Of a DNA stretch of 64,000 nt, positions 45,899 to 54,883 are shown in pieces; position 1 is the stretch's first letter; each line of letters starts with the position of its first letter. The position numbers were made by a program, and so were the translations under genes. Under the pieces are notes generated by a model, which made no database searches, was not told the origin of the DNA, and was given only the letters and a program-made list of their open reading frames with translations. Origin of the DNA: Micromonospora antibiotica (GTDB taxonomy: Bacteria; Actinomycetota; Actinomycetes; Mycobacteriales; Micromonosporaceae); NCBI RefSeq assembly GCF_017599305.1, contig NZ_JAGFWR010000001.1, positions 868,001 through 932,000 on the forward strand, written 5' to 3'.

Positions 45899-46447
45899 GT
45901 GCGGCGGGCGGGAACGACGACGGCCGGGCGGTGGCTGCGGCTGCTGCTGCTCGTCGGCACCCTGCTGGGGCTGTCCGCGATGCACACCCTCGGCCACGAC
46001 GCGCACCCGGCCGCCGGTCATCCCGCCGACGGTCGGCCGGTCGGCCACTCCACGGTCGGCCACTCCACCTCGGCGGACCGGACCTCCGTCGGGCACGACA
46101 CCCCGGTCGAGCGCCCCCACCGGACGTCCGTCGTGTCGCCGGTCATGGACCGGGGGGACCTGACCGGTCCGGTACGGCTCACGATGGTGACGGCCCGTCC
46201 CCTCGGGTGCGGGGCCGGATGTGTGGTGGTGCTGCCCGACGAGCCGACCGGCTCACCGGCCACCGGGTGGAGCGTCTGCCTGGCGGTGCTCGGGGCGCTC
46301 ACCGTGATGCTGCTGGTGCTGCTCTTCGCGGTGCGTACCAGGCCGGCCGGGGTGGCCCGTCCGCCGTCGCGGCCCCGGGAGCCGCGCGCCCCGCCACCGC
46401 GCCCGCTCGGGCTCCGGTTCGCCACGGTGTCGGTACTGCGCAGATAG
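45899..46447 (+). CDS. DUF6153 family membrane protein
   Basis: A 182-residue protein with an N-terminal helix (about 13-30) followed at once by MHTLGHDAHPAAGHP, the His-rich start typical of DUF6153. A second helix lies at about 125-145, then a basic tail. The many His in the outer loop could bind copper, and the gene is next to DUF305 and the csoR/copA locus; the role is inferred. GTG 45899 lies six bases after TAGCGT (45887-45892), so the mRNA is probably leaderless. Confidence 0.75.
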   Translation: MRRAGTTTAGRWLRLLLLVGTLLGLSAMHTLGHDAHPAAGHPADGRPVGHSTVGHSTSADRTSVGHDTPVERPHRTSVVSPVMDRGDLTGPVRLTMVTARPLGCGAGCVVVLPDEPTGSPATGWSVCLAVLGALTVMLLVLLFAVRTRPAGVARPPSRPREPRAPPPRPLGLRFATVSVLRR

Positions 46448-46509
46448 GACACCCGGGCGCGGCTCCGCCGTGTCCGCCGTCCGTCTCCGTCGTATCGAAA
46501 GGTCTGCCC

Positions 46510-47139
46510 GTGTCCACTCGTACCCTTGCCCGTCGCGCCGCCCTGGCCGGCGTCGCTCTCACCACCGCGTCCGCCCTGACCGCCTGCGGCGGGGGCCACT
46601 CCACCGAGGGCGGCCACGGCCGTCCGGCCGCGGGCACCGCCCCGGCCGCCTCCGTGTCCGCCGGGGTCGCCCCGGCGGACGTGATGTTCGCCCAGATGAT
46701 GATTCCGCACCACCAGCAGGCGGTACGCATGTCGGAGCTGGCCGGGAACCGGGCCGCCGATCCGGAGGTCACCCGGCTGGCCGAACAGATCCGTGCCGCC
46801 CAGGCCCCGGAGATCGCCACCATGACCGGGTGGCTGACCGCCTGGGGCCGGCCCGTCCCGTCCGGCGGCCCGGCCGACGGTCACCTGCCGGGGATGGACC
46901 ACGGCATGCCGGGGATGATGTCCGACGCCGACCTGGCCCGGTTGGAGGGGGCGACCGGTCGGGACTTCGACCGCCGGTTCCTCACCCTGATGATCGCCCA
47001 CCACGAGGGTGCGATCACCATGGCCCGGCAGGAGTTGGCGGACGGCCGGCACGCCGGGGCCAGGGCCATGGCGCAGCAGATCGTCACCACCCAGCAGGGC
47101 GAGATCGACACCATGCGCAAGATCCTCGCCCGGCGCTGA
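46510..47139 (+). CDS. DUF305 lipoprotein
   Basis: A 209-residue exported lipoprotein. The signal has RRAALAGVALTTASALTAC with the lipobox Cys at about residue 26. The DUF305 domain contains the two repeats FAQMMIPHHQQAVRMSEL and FLTLMIAHHEGAITMARQEL, each with the His-His pair, and a His/Met-rich HLPGMDHGMPGMM in between. Met and His clusters are typical copper ligands. It probably binds or buffers copper outside the membrane. It follows the DUF6153 gene after 62 bases. Confidence 0.88.
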   Translation: MSTRTLARRAALAGVALTTASALTACGGGHSTEGGHGRPAAGTAPAASVSAGVAPADVMFAQMMIPHHQQAVRMSELAGNRAADPEVTRLAEQIRAAQAPEIATMTGWLTAWGRPVPSGGPADGHLPGMDHGMPGMMSDADLARLEGATGRDFDRRFLTLMIAHHEGAITMARQELADGRHAGARAMAQQIVTTQQGEIDTMRKILARR

Positions 47140-47153
47140 CCGTCACCCGTGAC

Positions 47154-47189
47154 GCGTCGCGGGGCCGGATCCCACCGGCCCCGCGACGC
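47154..47189. terminator. Terminator between DUF305 and csoR genes
   Basis: Perfect 15-base inverted repeat (47154-47168 and 47175-47189) with a six-base loop, between convergent genes. Confidence 0.8.
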
Positions 47190-47247
47190 CGGGCGGTCCG
47201 CCCGTCCGGTGCCCCGCCGACCGCAGGTCGCCGGACGGGCGGGCCGG

Positions 47248-47547
47248 TCAGCCGCGTTTCATCAGGCGGCCGACGGCGGCCATCATCTCGGCGGCCATCT
47301 CGTCGGCGCGGCCCTCGGCGGCCCCCTCGTGCATGCAGTGCCGGGCGTGGCCGTCGAGCAGCCCGAGGGCGACCTTGTCCAGGGCGGCCTGCACGGCGGA
47401 GATCTGGGTGAGCACGTCGATGCAGTACCGGTCGTCGTCGACCATCTTCTCGATGCCCCGGACCTGCCCCTCCACGCGGCGCAGCCGCGCGAGCAGTTGG
47501 TCCTTGCTGGCGGTGTAGCCCCGGACCGGGGTGCTCGGTGTGGTCAT
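47248..47547 (-). CDS. csoR: Copper-sensing repressor CsoR
   Basis: A 99-residue CsoR/FrmR-family repressor that leaves DNA when it binds Cu(I). The copper ligands Cys42, His67 and Cys71 have exactly the spacing of the mycobacterial CsoR (x-Cys, +25 His, +4 Cys). The N-terminal helix is KDQLLARLRRVEGQVRGIEKM. The TATCCT box (47560-47555) is seven bases before the start codon, so the mRNA is probably leaderless, and a CsoR box overlaps this promoter. It is divergent from copZ. Confidence 0.93.
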   Translation of the reverse strand: MTTPSTPVRGYTASKDQLLARLRRVEGQVRGIEKMVDDDRYCIDVLTQISAVQAALDKVALGLLDGHARHCMHEGAAEGRADEMAAEMMAAVGRLMKRG

Positions 47548-47562
47548 GGCGACCAGGATAGC

Positions 47563-47580
47563 TTACCCCCGGGGGGTATG
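47563..47580. promoter_or_regulatory. CsoR box 1
   Basis: TTACCCCCGGGGGGTATG, a G-run/C-run dyad flanked by TA as in known CsoR operators. It covers the start of the csoR promoter. Confidence 0.8.
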
Positions 47581-47598
47581 CTACGGTCGCAGGGCAAC

Positions 47599-47616
47599 GT
47601 ACCCCTGGGGGGTATG
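47599..47616. promoter_or_regulatory. CsoR box 2
   Basis: GTACCCCTGGGGGGTATG, 36 bases from box 1 centre to centre. TATGTT (47613-47618) could be the copZ -10 box and overlaps it. Both sides of the divergent region are thus under copper control. Confidence 0.8.
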
Positions 47617-47641
47617 TTGGACGAGTGGAGGGAAGAGCCGC

Positions 47642-47848
47642 ATGATCACGAACTACCAGGTGAAGGGCATGACCTGCGGGCACTGCGTCAGCGCGGTCAG
47701 CGCCGAGGTGGGTGCCCTCGACGGCGTCACCGACGTCCAGGTCGACCTGGCCTCCGGCCGGGTCGCCGTCACCAGCGACCGCCCGCTGGACGCCGCGTCC
47801 GTGCGGGCCGCCGTCGACGAGGCCGGCTACGACCTCGTCGAGGCGTGA
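47642..47848 (+). CDS. copZ: Copper chaperone CopZ
   Basis: A 68-residue heavy-metal-associated domain. The Cu(I)-binding motif is GMTCGHC (Cys12 and Cys15) after a first beta strand YQVKG. It carries Cu(I) to CopA and possibly CsoR. GGAGGGAAG precedes the ATG. It opens the operon copZ - small membrane gene - copA. Confidence 0.93.
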   Translation: MITNYQVKGMTCGHCVSAVSAEVGALDGVTDVQVDLASGRVAVTSDRPLDAASVRAAVDEAGYDLVEA

Positions 47849-47864
47849 CGGTCCGGGGGGACCG

Positions 47865-48098
47865 GTGAACACACCGACCAGGCTGGGCGGCTTCGCCCTC
47901 GCCCTCGCGGTGGTGTTCGGCGCGGCGTACGGGGTCGGCCAGCTGACCGGCCCCGTCACCCCGCCCGCCGGGACCCGCCACGACCCCACGCACACCCCGC
48001 GACCCGTCCCCAGCCCCGTTAGCCCGCAGCCCACCACCGACCCGACGCCGAGCGTGCCCGTCACCGGCACCGGCGGGGCCGGTCACACCCACGGTTGA
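47865..48098 (+). CDS. Small membrane-anchored protein in the copper operon
   Basis: A 77-residue protein with an N-terminal helix ([21 protein letters not shown], about 6-26), a Pro/Thr-rich extracytoplasmic stretch and a terminal GAGHTHG. Cysteines are lacking. No family recognised; similar short proteins sit between copZ and copA in some actinomycetes as far as I recall. The terminal His pair could bind copper. It is close-packed between copZ (16 bases) and copA (14 bases). Confidence 0.6.
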   Translation: MNTPTRLGGFALALAVVFGAAYGVGQLTGPVTPPAGTRHDPTHTPRPVPSPVSPQPTTDPTPSVPVTGTGGAGHTHG

Positions 48099-48112
48099 CC
48101 GGAGGTGCCGCG

Positions 48113-50389
48113 ATGACCCCGAACACGTCGAACCTGCCCACCGCACCCCACCTGATCGAACTGGCCATCGGCGGGATGACCTGCGCGTCCTGCGCCGCCC
48201 GGATCGAGAAGAAGCTCAACCGGCTCGACGGCGTCGAGGCGAGCGTCAACTACGCCACCGAGAAGGCCACCGTCCGGTACGCCGACGGCGTCACCCCCGA
48301 CGACCTGATCGCCACCGTGGAGAAGACCGGCTACACCGCCGTCGTCCCCCCGCCGCCCACCCCCGCCGGCACGGAACCGGCCGCAGGGCCGGTCGACGAG
48401 CTGGGCGCCCTGCGGACCCGGCTGCGGGTGTCGGCCGTGCTCACCGTGCCGGTGATCGTGCTGGCGATGGTGCCGGCCTGGCAGTTCACCTACTGGCAGT
48501 GGCTGTCCCTGACCCTGGCCGCCCCGGTGGTCGCGTACGGCGGGCTGCCGTTCCACCGGGCCGCCTGGACCAACCTGCGGCACGGCGCGGCGACCATGGA
48601 CACCCTCGTGTCGCTCGGCACCCTGGCCGCGTTCGGCTGGTCGCTCTGGGCGCTCTTCCTCGGCGACGCCGGGATGCCCGGGATGACCCACCCGTTCCGG
48701 CTGGACATCGTCCGCACCGACGGGGCCGGCAACATCTACCTGGAGGCCGCCGCCGGGGTGACCGTGTTCCTGCTGGCCGGCCGCTACTTCGAGGCCCGCT
48801 CCAAGCGGACCGCCGGGGCGGCCCTGCGGGCCCTGCTCGAACTCGGCGCGCGGGACGTCGCCGTGCTGCGCGGCGGCACGGAGACCCGCGTTCCGGTCGA
48901 CCAGCTCGTGGTGGGCGACCGGTTCGTGGTCCGGCCCGGCGAGAAGATCGCCACCGACGGGCGGGTCGACGAGGGCACCTCGGCGGTCGACGCCAGCATG
49001 CTCACCGGCGAGTCGGTGCCGGTCGAGGTGGGGCCCGGCGACACGGTGGCCGGTGCCACCGTCAACGCGGGCGGCCGGCTGGTCGTCACCGCCACCCGGG
49101 TCGGCGCGGACACCCAGCTCGCCCAGATGGCCCGGCTGGTGGAGGCGGCACAGACCGGCAAGGCCGCCGTGCAGCGGCTCGCCGACCGGATCTCCGGGGT
49201 CTTCGTGCCGGTCGTCATCGTGCTCGCCGTCGGCACGCTGGGCTGGTGGCTGGGGTCCGGGGCCGGCCCCACCGCCGCCTTCACCGCCGCGGTGGCCGTG
49301 CTGATCATCGCCTGCCCGTGCGCGCTCGGCCTGGCCACCCCGACCGCGCTGCTGGTCGGCACCGGGCGGGGTGCCCAGCTCGGCATCCTGATCAAGGGAC
49401 CGGAGGTGCTGGAATCCACCCGGCAGGTCGACACGGTGGTGCTGGACAAGACCGGCACCGTCACCACCGGCCGGATGACCCTGGTCGACGTCCGCCCCGC
49501 CGAGGGGCAGGACCGGGCCGAACTGCTCCGGCTCGCCGGGGCGGTGGAGGCCGGCTCCGAGCACCCGATCGCCCGCGCCGTGGCGGCCGGCGCCGCCGAA
49601 GCCGGGGAACTGCCCCCGGTCACCGGGTTCTCCGCCGCCGAGGGGCTCGGCGTCACCGGCACCGTCGACGGCCGCGACCTGGTCGTCGGGCGGCCGAGGC
49701 TGCTCCGCGAGCGGGGTCTGGACGTACCGGAGGAGGTGGTCCGGGCGGTGGCCGAGGCGGAGGCCGCCGGTCGTACGGCAGTGGTGGCGGGCTGGTCCGG
49801 GCGGGCCCGTGGGGTCCTCGCGGTCGCCGACGTGGTCCGGCCCACCAGCCGGGAGGCGGTCGCCGGGCTGCGCGCCCTGGGCCTGACCCCGGTGCTGCTC
49901 ACCGGGGACAACGCGACCGTCGCCAAGGCGGTGGCCGCCGAGGTGGGCATCGACCAGGTGACCGCCGAGGTGCTGCCGGCCGACAAGGTCGACGTGATCC
50001 GCCGGCTCCAGGCGCAGGGTCGTACGGTCGCCATGGTCGGTGACGGGATCAACGACGCGCCGGCCCTGGCCCAGGCCGACCTGGGGCTGGCCATGGGCAC
50101 CGGCACCGACGTGGCGATCGAGGCGTCCGACCTGACCCTGGTCCGGGGCGACCTGAGCGCCGCGGTGGACGCGATCCGGCTCTCCCGGCGCACCCTCGCC
50201 GTGATCAAGGGCAACCTGTTCTGGGCGTTCGCCTACAACGTGGCCGCCCTCCCGCTGGCCGCCGCCGGCCTGCTGAACCCGATGATCGCGGGCGCGGCGA
50301 TGGCCTTCTCGTCGGTCTTCGTGGTGGCCAACAGCCTCCGCCTCCGCCGCTTCTCCACCACCACCCTCCACCCCGGACGACCGCGTTGA
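48113..50389 (+). CDS. copA: Copper-exporting P-type ATPase CopA
   Basis: A 758-residue P1B-type ATPase. One N-terminal metal-binding domain has GMTCASC (Cys24, Cys27). The membrane site CPC is at 401-403, the phosphorylated Asp445 is in DKTGT, and the hinge [14 protein letters not shown] closes the P-domain. CPC and the CopZ/CsoR context indicate Cu(I) export. GGAGG lies seven bases before the ATG. The stop codon lies inside the left arm of the inverted repeat at 50384-50445. Confidence 0.94.
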   Translation: MTPNTSNLPTAPHLIELAIGGMTCASCAARIEKKLNRLDGVEASVNYATEKATVRYADGVTPDDLIATVEKTGYTAVVPPPPTPAGTEPAAGPVDELGALRTRLRVSAVLTVPVIVLAMVPAWQFTYWQWLSLTLAAPVVAYGGLPFHRAAWTNLRHGAATMDTLVSLGTLAAFGWSLWALFLGDAGMPGMTHPFRLDIVRTDGAGNIYLEAAAGVTVFLLAGRYFEARSKRTAGAALRALLELGARDVAVLRGGTETRVPVDQLVVGDRFVVRPGEKIATDGRVDEGTSAVDASMLTGESVPVEVGPGDTVAGATVNAGGRLVVTATRVGADTQLAQMARLVEAAQTGKAAVQRLADRISGVFVPVVIVLAVGTLGWWLGSGAGPTAAFTAAVAVLIIACPCALGLATPTALLVGTGRGAQLGILIKGPEVLESTRQVDTVVLDKTGTVTTGRMTLVDVRPAEGQDRAELLRLAGAVEAGSEHPIARAVAAGAAEAGELPPVTGFSAAEGLGVTGTVDGRDLVVGRPRLLRERGLDVPEEVVRAVAEAEAAGRTAVVAGWSGRARGVLAVADVVRPTSREAVAGLRALGLTPVLLTGDNATVAKAVAAEVGIDQVTAEVLPADKVDVIRRLQAQGRTVAMVGDGINDAPALAQADLGLAMGTGTDVAIEASDLTLVRGDLSAAVDAIRLSRRTLAVIKGNLFWAFAYNVAALPLAAAGLLNPMIAGAAMAFSSVFVVANSLRLRRFSTTTLHPGRPR

Positions 50390-50445
50390 TCAAGAGGTTT
50401 GCGTCACCAGTCGGCTTGCTGGTGACGCAAACCTCTTGGTCAACG
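50384..50445. repeat. 27-bp inverted repeat overlapping the copA stop, module TGATCAAGAGGTTT
   Basis: Arms at 50384-50410 and 50419-50445 pair at 26 of 27 positions around an eight-base loop. They contain TGATCAAGAGGTTTGCGTCA, one base different from the 18.06-kb element. As an RNA hairpin it would end copA transcription. Confidence 0.85.
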
Positions 50446-50532
50446 GGCCGGAGCGGGGGTGGGGGTGTTTTGGGGACGGGGGGTGGGGGTAGTTGAGGGG
50501 CGTTGGAAGAAATGCTTATTCGGGAGGCTCTC

Positions 50533-50706
50533 ATGGGGTTCGACGACAAGATCGAAAACACGAGCGAGAACGCCGCCGGCAAGGTCAAGGAAGGCGTGGG
50601 TCGGGCGACCGACAACGAGCGTCTGGAGGCCGAGGGTCGTAGCGACCAGGCCAAGTCCAGCCTCAAGCAGGCCGCCGAGAAGGTCAAGGACGCTTTCAAG
50701 AGCTGA
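50533..50706 (+). CDS. CsbD family stress protein
   Basis: A 57-residue hydrophilic protein: MGFDDKIENTSENAAGKVKEGVGRATDNERLEAEGRSDQ. It matches the CsbD family, induced by general stress in other bacteria; function unknown. GGGAGG lies five bases before the ATG. It is monocistronic and has a strong terminator. Confidence 0.88.
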   Translation: MGFDDKIENTSENAAGKVKEGVGRATDNERLEAEGRSDQAKSSLKQAAEKVKDAFKS

Positions 50707-50719
50707 ACCGCGCCACCCG

Positions 50720-50752
50720 TCACGCCGGACCGACCTCGTCGGTCCGGCGTGA
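50720..50752 (+). terminator. Terminator after the CsbD gene
   Basis: Perfect 15-base stem (50720-50734 and 50738-50752) with a CTC loop, 14 bases after the stop. Confidence 0.8.
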
Positions 50753-50855
50753 GGCGCGTCGGGGGGTGCGGCGCGTCGGGGGTGAGACGTCGGCCGAGCG
50801 GGCCGTGCGGCATCGTGTCCGTGGTACCGCCCGACACATCGAAACGGGGAAGTCG

Positions 50856-51374
50856 ATGCACCGCAGCTCCGCCACCGCGCTCACGTTCGCCGTCCTCGCC
50901 GTCCTCGCCAGCGGCTGCTCGGACAGCGGGGACGACACCGACGCCGCACCCGCCACGCCGACCAGTGCCGCCGATGCCCCCACCGGGCAGGCCACTCCCG
51001 ACACGGTGACGACCACCACCCCGACCGCCGGCACCCCGACCGCCGGCACCGCCGCGAACACCGCGCAGGTCTGTCGCGCCGTCGACCAGCTGATCATCGA
51101 CGGCAGCCGGCAGATCACCGCCGACTCGGCTGCCGCCACCCGGGAGGAACTCACCCCGGAGCAGCTCAACGGCAAGCTCAAGGGGCGACTGAGCGGGCTC
51201 GCCGACGACCTCCGTGCGCAGGCCCGCAAGGCCCGGGACGCCCGGATCAAGAAGTTGGTCGACGAGACCGCCACGAAGATCGAGGCCGGCGCGGCGGCCA
51301 AGAGCCCGGCAGGCTGGATGGGCACCGACTTCGTCGAGATCCCGGCCCGGCTCACCCGCGACTGCCACGTCTGA
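50856..51374 (+). CDS. Hypothetical lipoprotein
   Basis: A 172-residue lipoprotein. The signal peptide ends in LAVLASGC (lipobox Cys at about residue 23), followed by a Thr/Pro/Ala linker (about 28-66) and a helical domain with VCRAVDQLIIDGSRQITAD and LNGKLKGRLSGLADDLRAQARKARDARIKKLVDETATKIE. Cysteines in VCRAV and near the C-terminus (RDCHV) may pair. No family recognised. GGGGAAG precedes ATG 50856. Confidence 0.65.
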   Translation: MHRSSATALTFAVLAVLASGCSDSGDDTDAAPATPTSAADAPTGQATPDTVTTTTPTAGTPTAGTAANTAQVCRAVDQLIIDGSRQITADSAAATREELTPEQLNGKLKGRLSGLADDLRAQARKARDARIKKLVDETATKIEAGAAAKSPAGWMGTDFVEIPARLTRDCHV

Positions 51375-51389
51375 CCCGGACCCCACCCG

Positions 51390-51480
51390 GTCCTGCCCGG
51401 CGGACCCAGCGGTCCTGTCCGGCCTGGAGTCCTGCCCGGCCCAGCGGTCCTGCCCGGCCCAGCGGTCCTGCCCGGCCCGG
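51390..51480. repeat. Imperfect 18-bp tandem repeat
   Basis: About four or five copies of a CCCAGCGGTCCTGCCCGG-like unit between the lipoprotein and DUF2786 genes, which converge here. Confidence 0.7.
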
Positions 51481-51572
51481 GAGACTTACCTGGGCCGAGG
51501 GTCTGCCCGGGCCGGGGATGCCCGGTCGGGCGCGGGCACAGGGACGTGGTGGGCGGATCCCGGGTCGTCGGG

Positions 51573-52826
51573 TCAGCGTCGACCGGGCAGCGGCCGGCCC
51601 GGCGGGGCGGTACCGGCCAGCGAGGCACGGTCGGCGGCCGAGGTGCCGGACTGCCAGCCCTCGGCGTCCCGCACGGTCAGCCGGGCCCGGGTGACACCGG
51701 GGAAGAGGGTGTCCATCCGCTCCCGTACCGCACCGGAGCGGGCGGCGAGCACCGGCAGCAGCCGGTCCGCCCCGGCGTCCTGCGCCGCCTGCCGGTTCGC
51801 CTCGTCGGTCGCGGTCCGCAGCCGCTCGCCGATACGCCGGGCGAAGGCGTGCAGGAAAGCCTCGTCGTAGGCCTTGGTGCGTCGACCGCCACCCTGACGT
51901 TCCCGGCGTCCGCGCAGCATCGCGGCGGTGGCCTGCACCAACAGTGAGGTGTGCAGCAGTTCGACGGCCTCCAGGTCGGCGGAGAAGCCGAGCACGGTGG
52001 CGAAACCGAGATCGTCGGACCAGACCGACTCGCACCGGTTCGCCGCCGCCACCTCCTGCACCAGCAGCGCTTTCGCACCCGCGTACGGGGCGTCGGTGCT
52101 GATCCGGACCCCACCGGGCCGATCCGGGTGGGCGGTGTCCGCCTCGACCAGCGCCCGTTCCAGGCTGTGCCGGGCGATCAGCTCCTGCGCCTTGCCGGTG
52201 AACGCCTCAGCCTCGGCCGGGAACGTGGTGGACTCCGCCTTGGCGAGCAACGCCCGTACCCGGTCGAGCACCCGGGATCCGCTCGGACCGCTCGACGCGG
52301 TCGTGGCCGGTCCGCCGACGCCGCCGGGCGGGGGGCGCAGCACCGCGACCGGCGGCAGGCCGGTCAGCAGGGCCAGCACCTCGATGGCGTCGCGCAGGGC
52401 GGTGATCCGGTCCGTACCCTCCCGGGTGGTCCAACCGGTCAGCCATCCGGCGTCGTCCCCGTGGACCCGGGCGTCCAGGCCGGCCAACTGGTCGTCCCAC
52501 CACTGCGGCACCGGGCCGCGCTGGGCCGCCCGGTCGGCGGCGAGGGCCTCGGTGACCAGCCGGCCGGGGCGCGCGCCCAGCCGTCGGGTCACGATCCGGG
52601 CCACGTCGGCCGGCTGCCAGCCCCGTGGCCAGAGCCGGCCCAGGGCGGCCACCAACCGGCCGAGCAGGGCGGCGTCCACCGCCGCCGGGCCGTCGGGTCC
52701 GCCGGGTGTCGGCCGGCCACCGTCACCGCCGACCACGAGCTGGTCCAGCTTCCGCTCCGCATCGCGTACGTCGGTGCCGCGCACCGCCGCGACCGCGGCG
52801 GCGATGAGGGCGTCGGCGTCCGGCAC
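51573..52826 (-). CDS. DUF2786 domain protein
   Basis: A 417-residue protein. The DUF2786 helix-rich motif begins about residue 190: RVLDRVRALLAKAESTTFPAEAEAFTGKAQELIARHSLERAL. Later parts (YAGAKALLVQEVAAANRCESVW and AYDEAFLHAFARRIGERLRTATDEANRQ) belong to the same family. Function is unknown. GTG 52826 has GAGGAAGGA before it. It is divergent from the DUF3152 gene. Confidence 0.85.
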   Translation of the reverse strand: MPDADALIAAAVAAVRGTDVRDAERKLDQLVVGGDGGRPTPGGPDGPAAVDAALLGRLVAALGRLWPRGWQPADVARIVTRRLGARPGRLVTEALAADRAAQRGPVPQWWDDQLAGLDARVHGDDAGWLTGWTTREGTDRITALRDAIEVLALLTGLPPVAVLRPPPGGVGGPATTASSGPSGSRVLDRVRALLAKAESTTFPAEAEAFTGKAQELIARHSLERALVEADTAHPDRPGGVRISTDAPYAGAKALLVQEVAAANRCESVWSDDLGFATVLGFSADLEAVELLHTSLLVQATAAMLRGRRERQGGGRRTKAYDEAFLHAFARRIGERLRTATDEANRQAAQDAGADRLLPVLAARSGAVRERMDTLFPGVTRARLTVRDAEGWQSGTSAADRASLAGTAPPGRPLPGRR

Positions 52827-52993
52827 GGGTGGTCCTTCCTCGGCGTGACGGCCGGGTGGTGTCCGGATCGTCGGGAGTGTCTGCCCGGCAACGGTACCCG
52901 GGCCCGGATTGCTCCTCCCGGGCACTCATCCGTTCGGGCCTCGCGCCCGTACTCCTGCCCGGAGTGGACCACAGGTGGACGGGGAGGACGACG

Positions 52994-53872
52994 GTGAGCA
53001 CCCTGACGGTGAGCGAGGCCGCTGACCGGGGCCGGCACCGGGGGCGACGCCGGGGCGTGACCCCGGCCGGTGTCCTGTCGGTGGTGCTGGTGGTGGCCGG
53101 GCTGGCTGCCGGCGGTGCGGTGGTGGCCCAGCGGCAGGGCGTCGACCTGGGCGCGCTCATCGGCGACGTCCGCCGGGAGCCGGTCCGGCCGCCCGCCGCC
53201 GCGGTGCCACCCGTGCCGACCCGGGCGGAGGCACCCGTCCCGCTCGGATCCGCCGCCGCGCCCGCCCCGGCGGCGCTGCGCTACCCGCAACGGGGGACCG
53301 GCACCTGGCGGACGGCGACCGCTGAGGGTGCGGTCGCCGGGCGGGACGGCCAACTGCTGCGCTACCGGGTGGCGGTGGAGGGTGGCATCGACGCCGTCGA
53401 CCCGGAGCGGTTCGGCCGGGAGGTGGCGGTGGTGCTCGCCGACCGCCGGGGCTGGACCGCCGACGGCCGGTGGCGGCTGCAACGGGTCGGTGCCGACGGC
53501 CCGGCGGACTTCACCGTGCTGCTGACCACCCCGGTCACCCGGGGCGAGCTGTGCGGGGACACCTCGGACCACTACACCTCCTGCCGCAACGGTGACCGGG
53601 TGGTGATCAACGTGGCGCGATGGGCACGGGGCGTACCGGACTTCAGGGGTGATCTCGCTACTTACCGGTCGTACGTGCTCAATCACGAGGTGGGGCACCG
53701 GCTGGGCCGGGGTCACGAGCGGTGCCCGGCGGCAGGCGGGCCGGCACCGGTGATGCAGCAGCAGACGCTCGGCCTGCACGGCTGCCGGCCGAACGCCTGG
53801 CCGATGGTGGGCGGCACCCTGTTCACCGGTCCCGCCGGTGAGTACGACGACCCGATCCCGGCCGGCGACTGA
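52994..53872 (+). CDS. DUF3152 protein, metzincin-like zinc protease candidate
   Basis: A 292-residue membrane-anchored or secreted protein with an N-terminal helix (about 22-46), a Pro/Ala-rich linker (about 55-95) and the DUF3152 domain. The domain holds YVLNHEVGHRLGRGHERCP: His231, Glu232, His235 and His241 form the HExxHxxxxxH zinc site of metzincin-like proteases. Four conserved cysteines (ELCGDTSDHYTSCRNG, ERCP, HGCRP) likely form disulfides. Activity of the family is not proven to my knowledge. GGGGAGGACGACG lies before the GTG. Confidence 0.87.
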   Translation: MSTLTVSEAADRGRHRGRRRGVTPAGVLSVVLVVAGLAAGGAVVAQRQGVDLGALIGDVRREPVRPPAAAVPPVPTRAEAPVPLGSAAAPAPAALRYPQRGTGTWRTATAEGAVAGRDGQLLRYRVAVEGGIDAVDPERFGREVAVVLADRRGWTADGRWRLQRVGADGPADFTVLLTTPVTRGELCGDTSDHYTSCRNGDRVVINVARWARGVPDFRGDLATYRSYVLNHEVGHRLGRGHERCPAAGGPAPVMQQQTLGLHGCRPNAWPMVGGTLFTGPAGEYDDPIPAGD

Positions 53873-54026
53873 CCCCTTCCGTCGGGCCGGCCGACTCGCT
53901 GCGGCCGTGCGACGGCCCTTCTCGGCTGCGGCCGTTTCGGCTGCGACCGGCCGTCGGGCTTCTCGGCTGCGGCCGTGCGGCGGGCCAACTCGGCTGTGAC
54001 CATGTGGCGGGCCTTGCCCGGTCGGG

Positions 54027-54455
54027 TCAGCGGCGGGGGAAGGACGCCCAGATGTTCTTGGTGCGGTCGGTGGCGTACCAGCCGACCTCCAGGGAGACCG
54101 CCATGGCGATCTGGAGTCCCCGGCCGCCGGCCCCCATCGGCCGGGTGTCGGACAGCTCGGGGATGGTGCTGAGGTCGTGGTCGGCGACGTCGAGGATGAG
54201 CGACTCGTCGATGGCGAGTAGCCGGACAATTGTGGGCGGAATGCCGTGTTTGAGGGCATTGGTTGCCAACTCGGTGGCGACCAGGACGATCAGCTCGGGG
54301 ATCTCGTCCAGGTTCTGACCGTCGAGCAGCCGCTCGCCGGTGAGCGCCTCGTGCAGCGAGGCGCGCAGGGCACGCAGGCCGGCGGGATCGGCCAGTTCCC
54401 ACCGGCGCAACTCGGTGGCCTGAGGCGGGGGCGGCGAGGTGCGAAGCGGTGCCAT
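54027..54455 (-). CDS. RsbW-like ATP-binding (anti-sigma type) protein
   Basis: A 142-residue GHKL ATPase domain of the RsbW/SpoIIAB group. The N-box is in LVATELATNALKHG and the G1-type box in GAGGRGLQIAMAV. Such small actinobacterial proteins bind and phosphorylate anti-sigma antagonists, but no partner gene is beside it. The N-terminus is Pro-rich. Start GTG/ATG at 54455 is the first in-frame choice. Confidence 0.83.
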   Translation of the reverse strand: MAPLRTSPPPPQATELRRWELADPAGLRALRASLHEALTGERLLDGQNLDEIPELIVLVATELATNALKHGIPPTIVRLLAIDESLILDVADHDLSTIPELSDTRPMGAGGRGLQIAMAVSLEVGWYATDRTKNIWASFPRR

Positions 54456-54883
54456 GATCTCGGTTTACCCTGCGTAGCGGTTTCCCATGCTTGGGTCCGC
54501 TGTCGAGGATTCGTCCTTCCGGCACCCGGATCACCGCCCCGCCGGCCGAGCTCGGAGCCGCCCGACCAGCTCAGGTCGGGGCCGCCCGACCAGCTCACGT
54601 CGGGGCCGGCCGTGCGGTGAATCCGGGGTTCGGTGGGTGCCCGGTGGAGTGTGGTCCCGGCCACTGTCGAGGGTGGCGTTCCAGGCGGGAACGGGTCGTC
54701 CTGCACCGCCGGGCCGAGGATCGAGAAATCATCCGATTCGGGGCCTGCGTCAGCCCCGGCGGTCGCGTAAAGTCCGCAAACTGAACGGGCCATGTCGGCG
54801 ACGGAACGCCCCCCAAAACGGGTGCCCGTCCGCACGGTTGGGCGCATCCCCGCGCCGGCTCACGGACCGCCTCAGGAAGAGCC
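54456..54883. other. Spacer with a 24-bp direct repeat
   Basis: 428 bases with no credible gene. At about 54559-54606 two 24-bp units lie in tandem, each able to fold (CCCGACC-AGCTCA-GGTCGGG). Promoters for the RsbW-like gene (reverse) and the glycosyltransferase gene (forward) are expected here. Confidence 0.45.

Noticed and set aside
54491..54784. A 97-codon gene in the spacer before the TarS-like gene
   Set aside because: No ribosome site, Arg/Gly/Ala-rich, and it includes the tandem 24-bp repeats.
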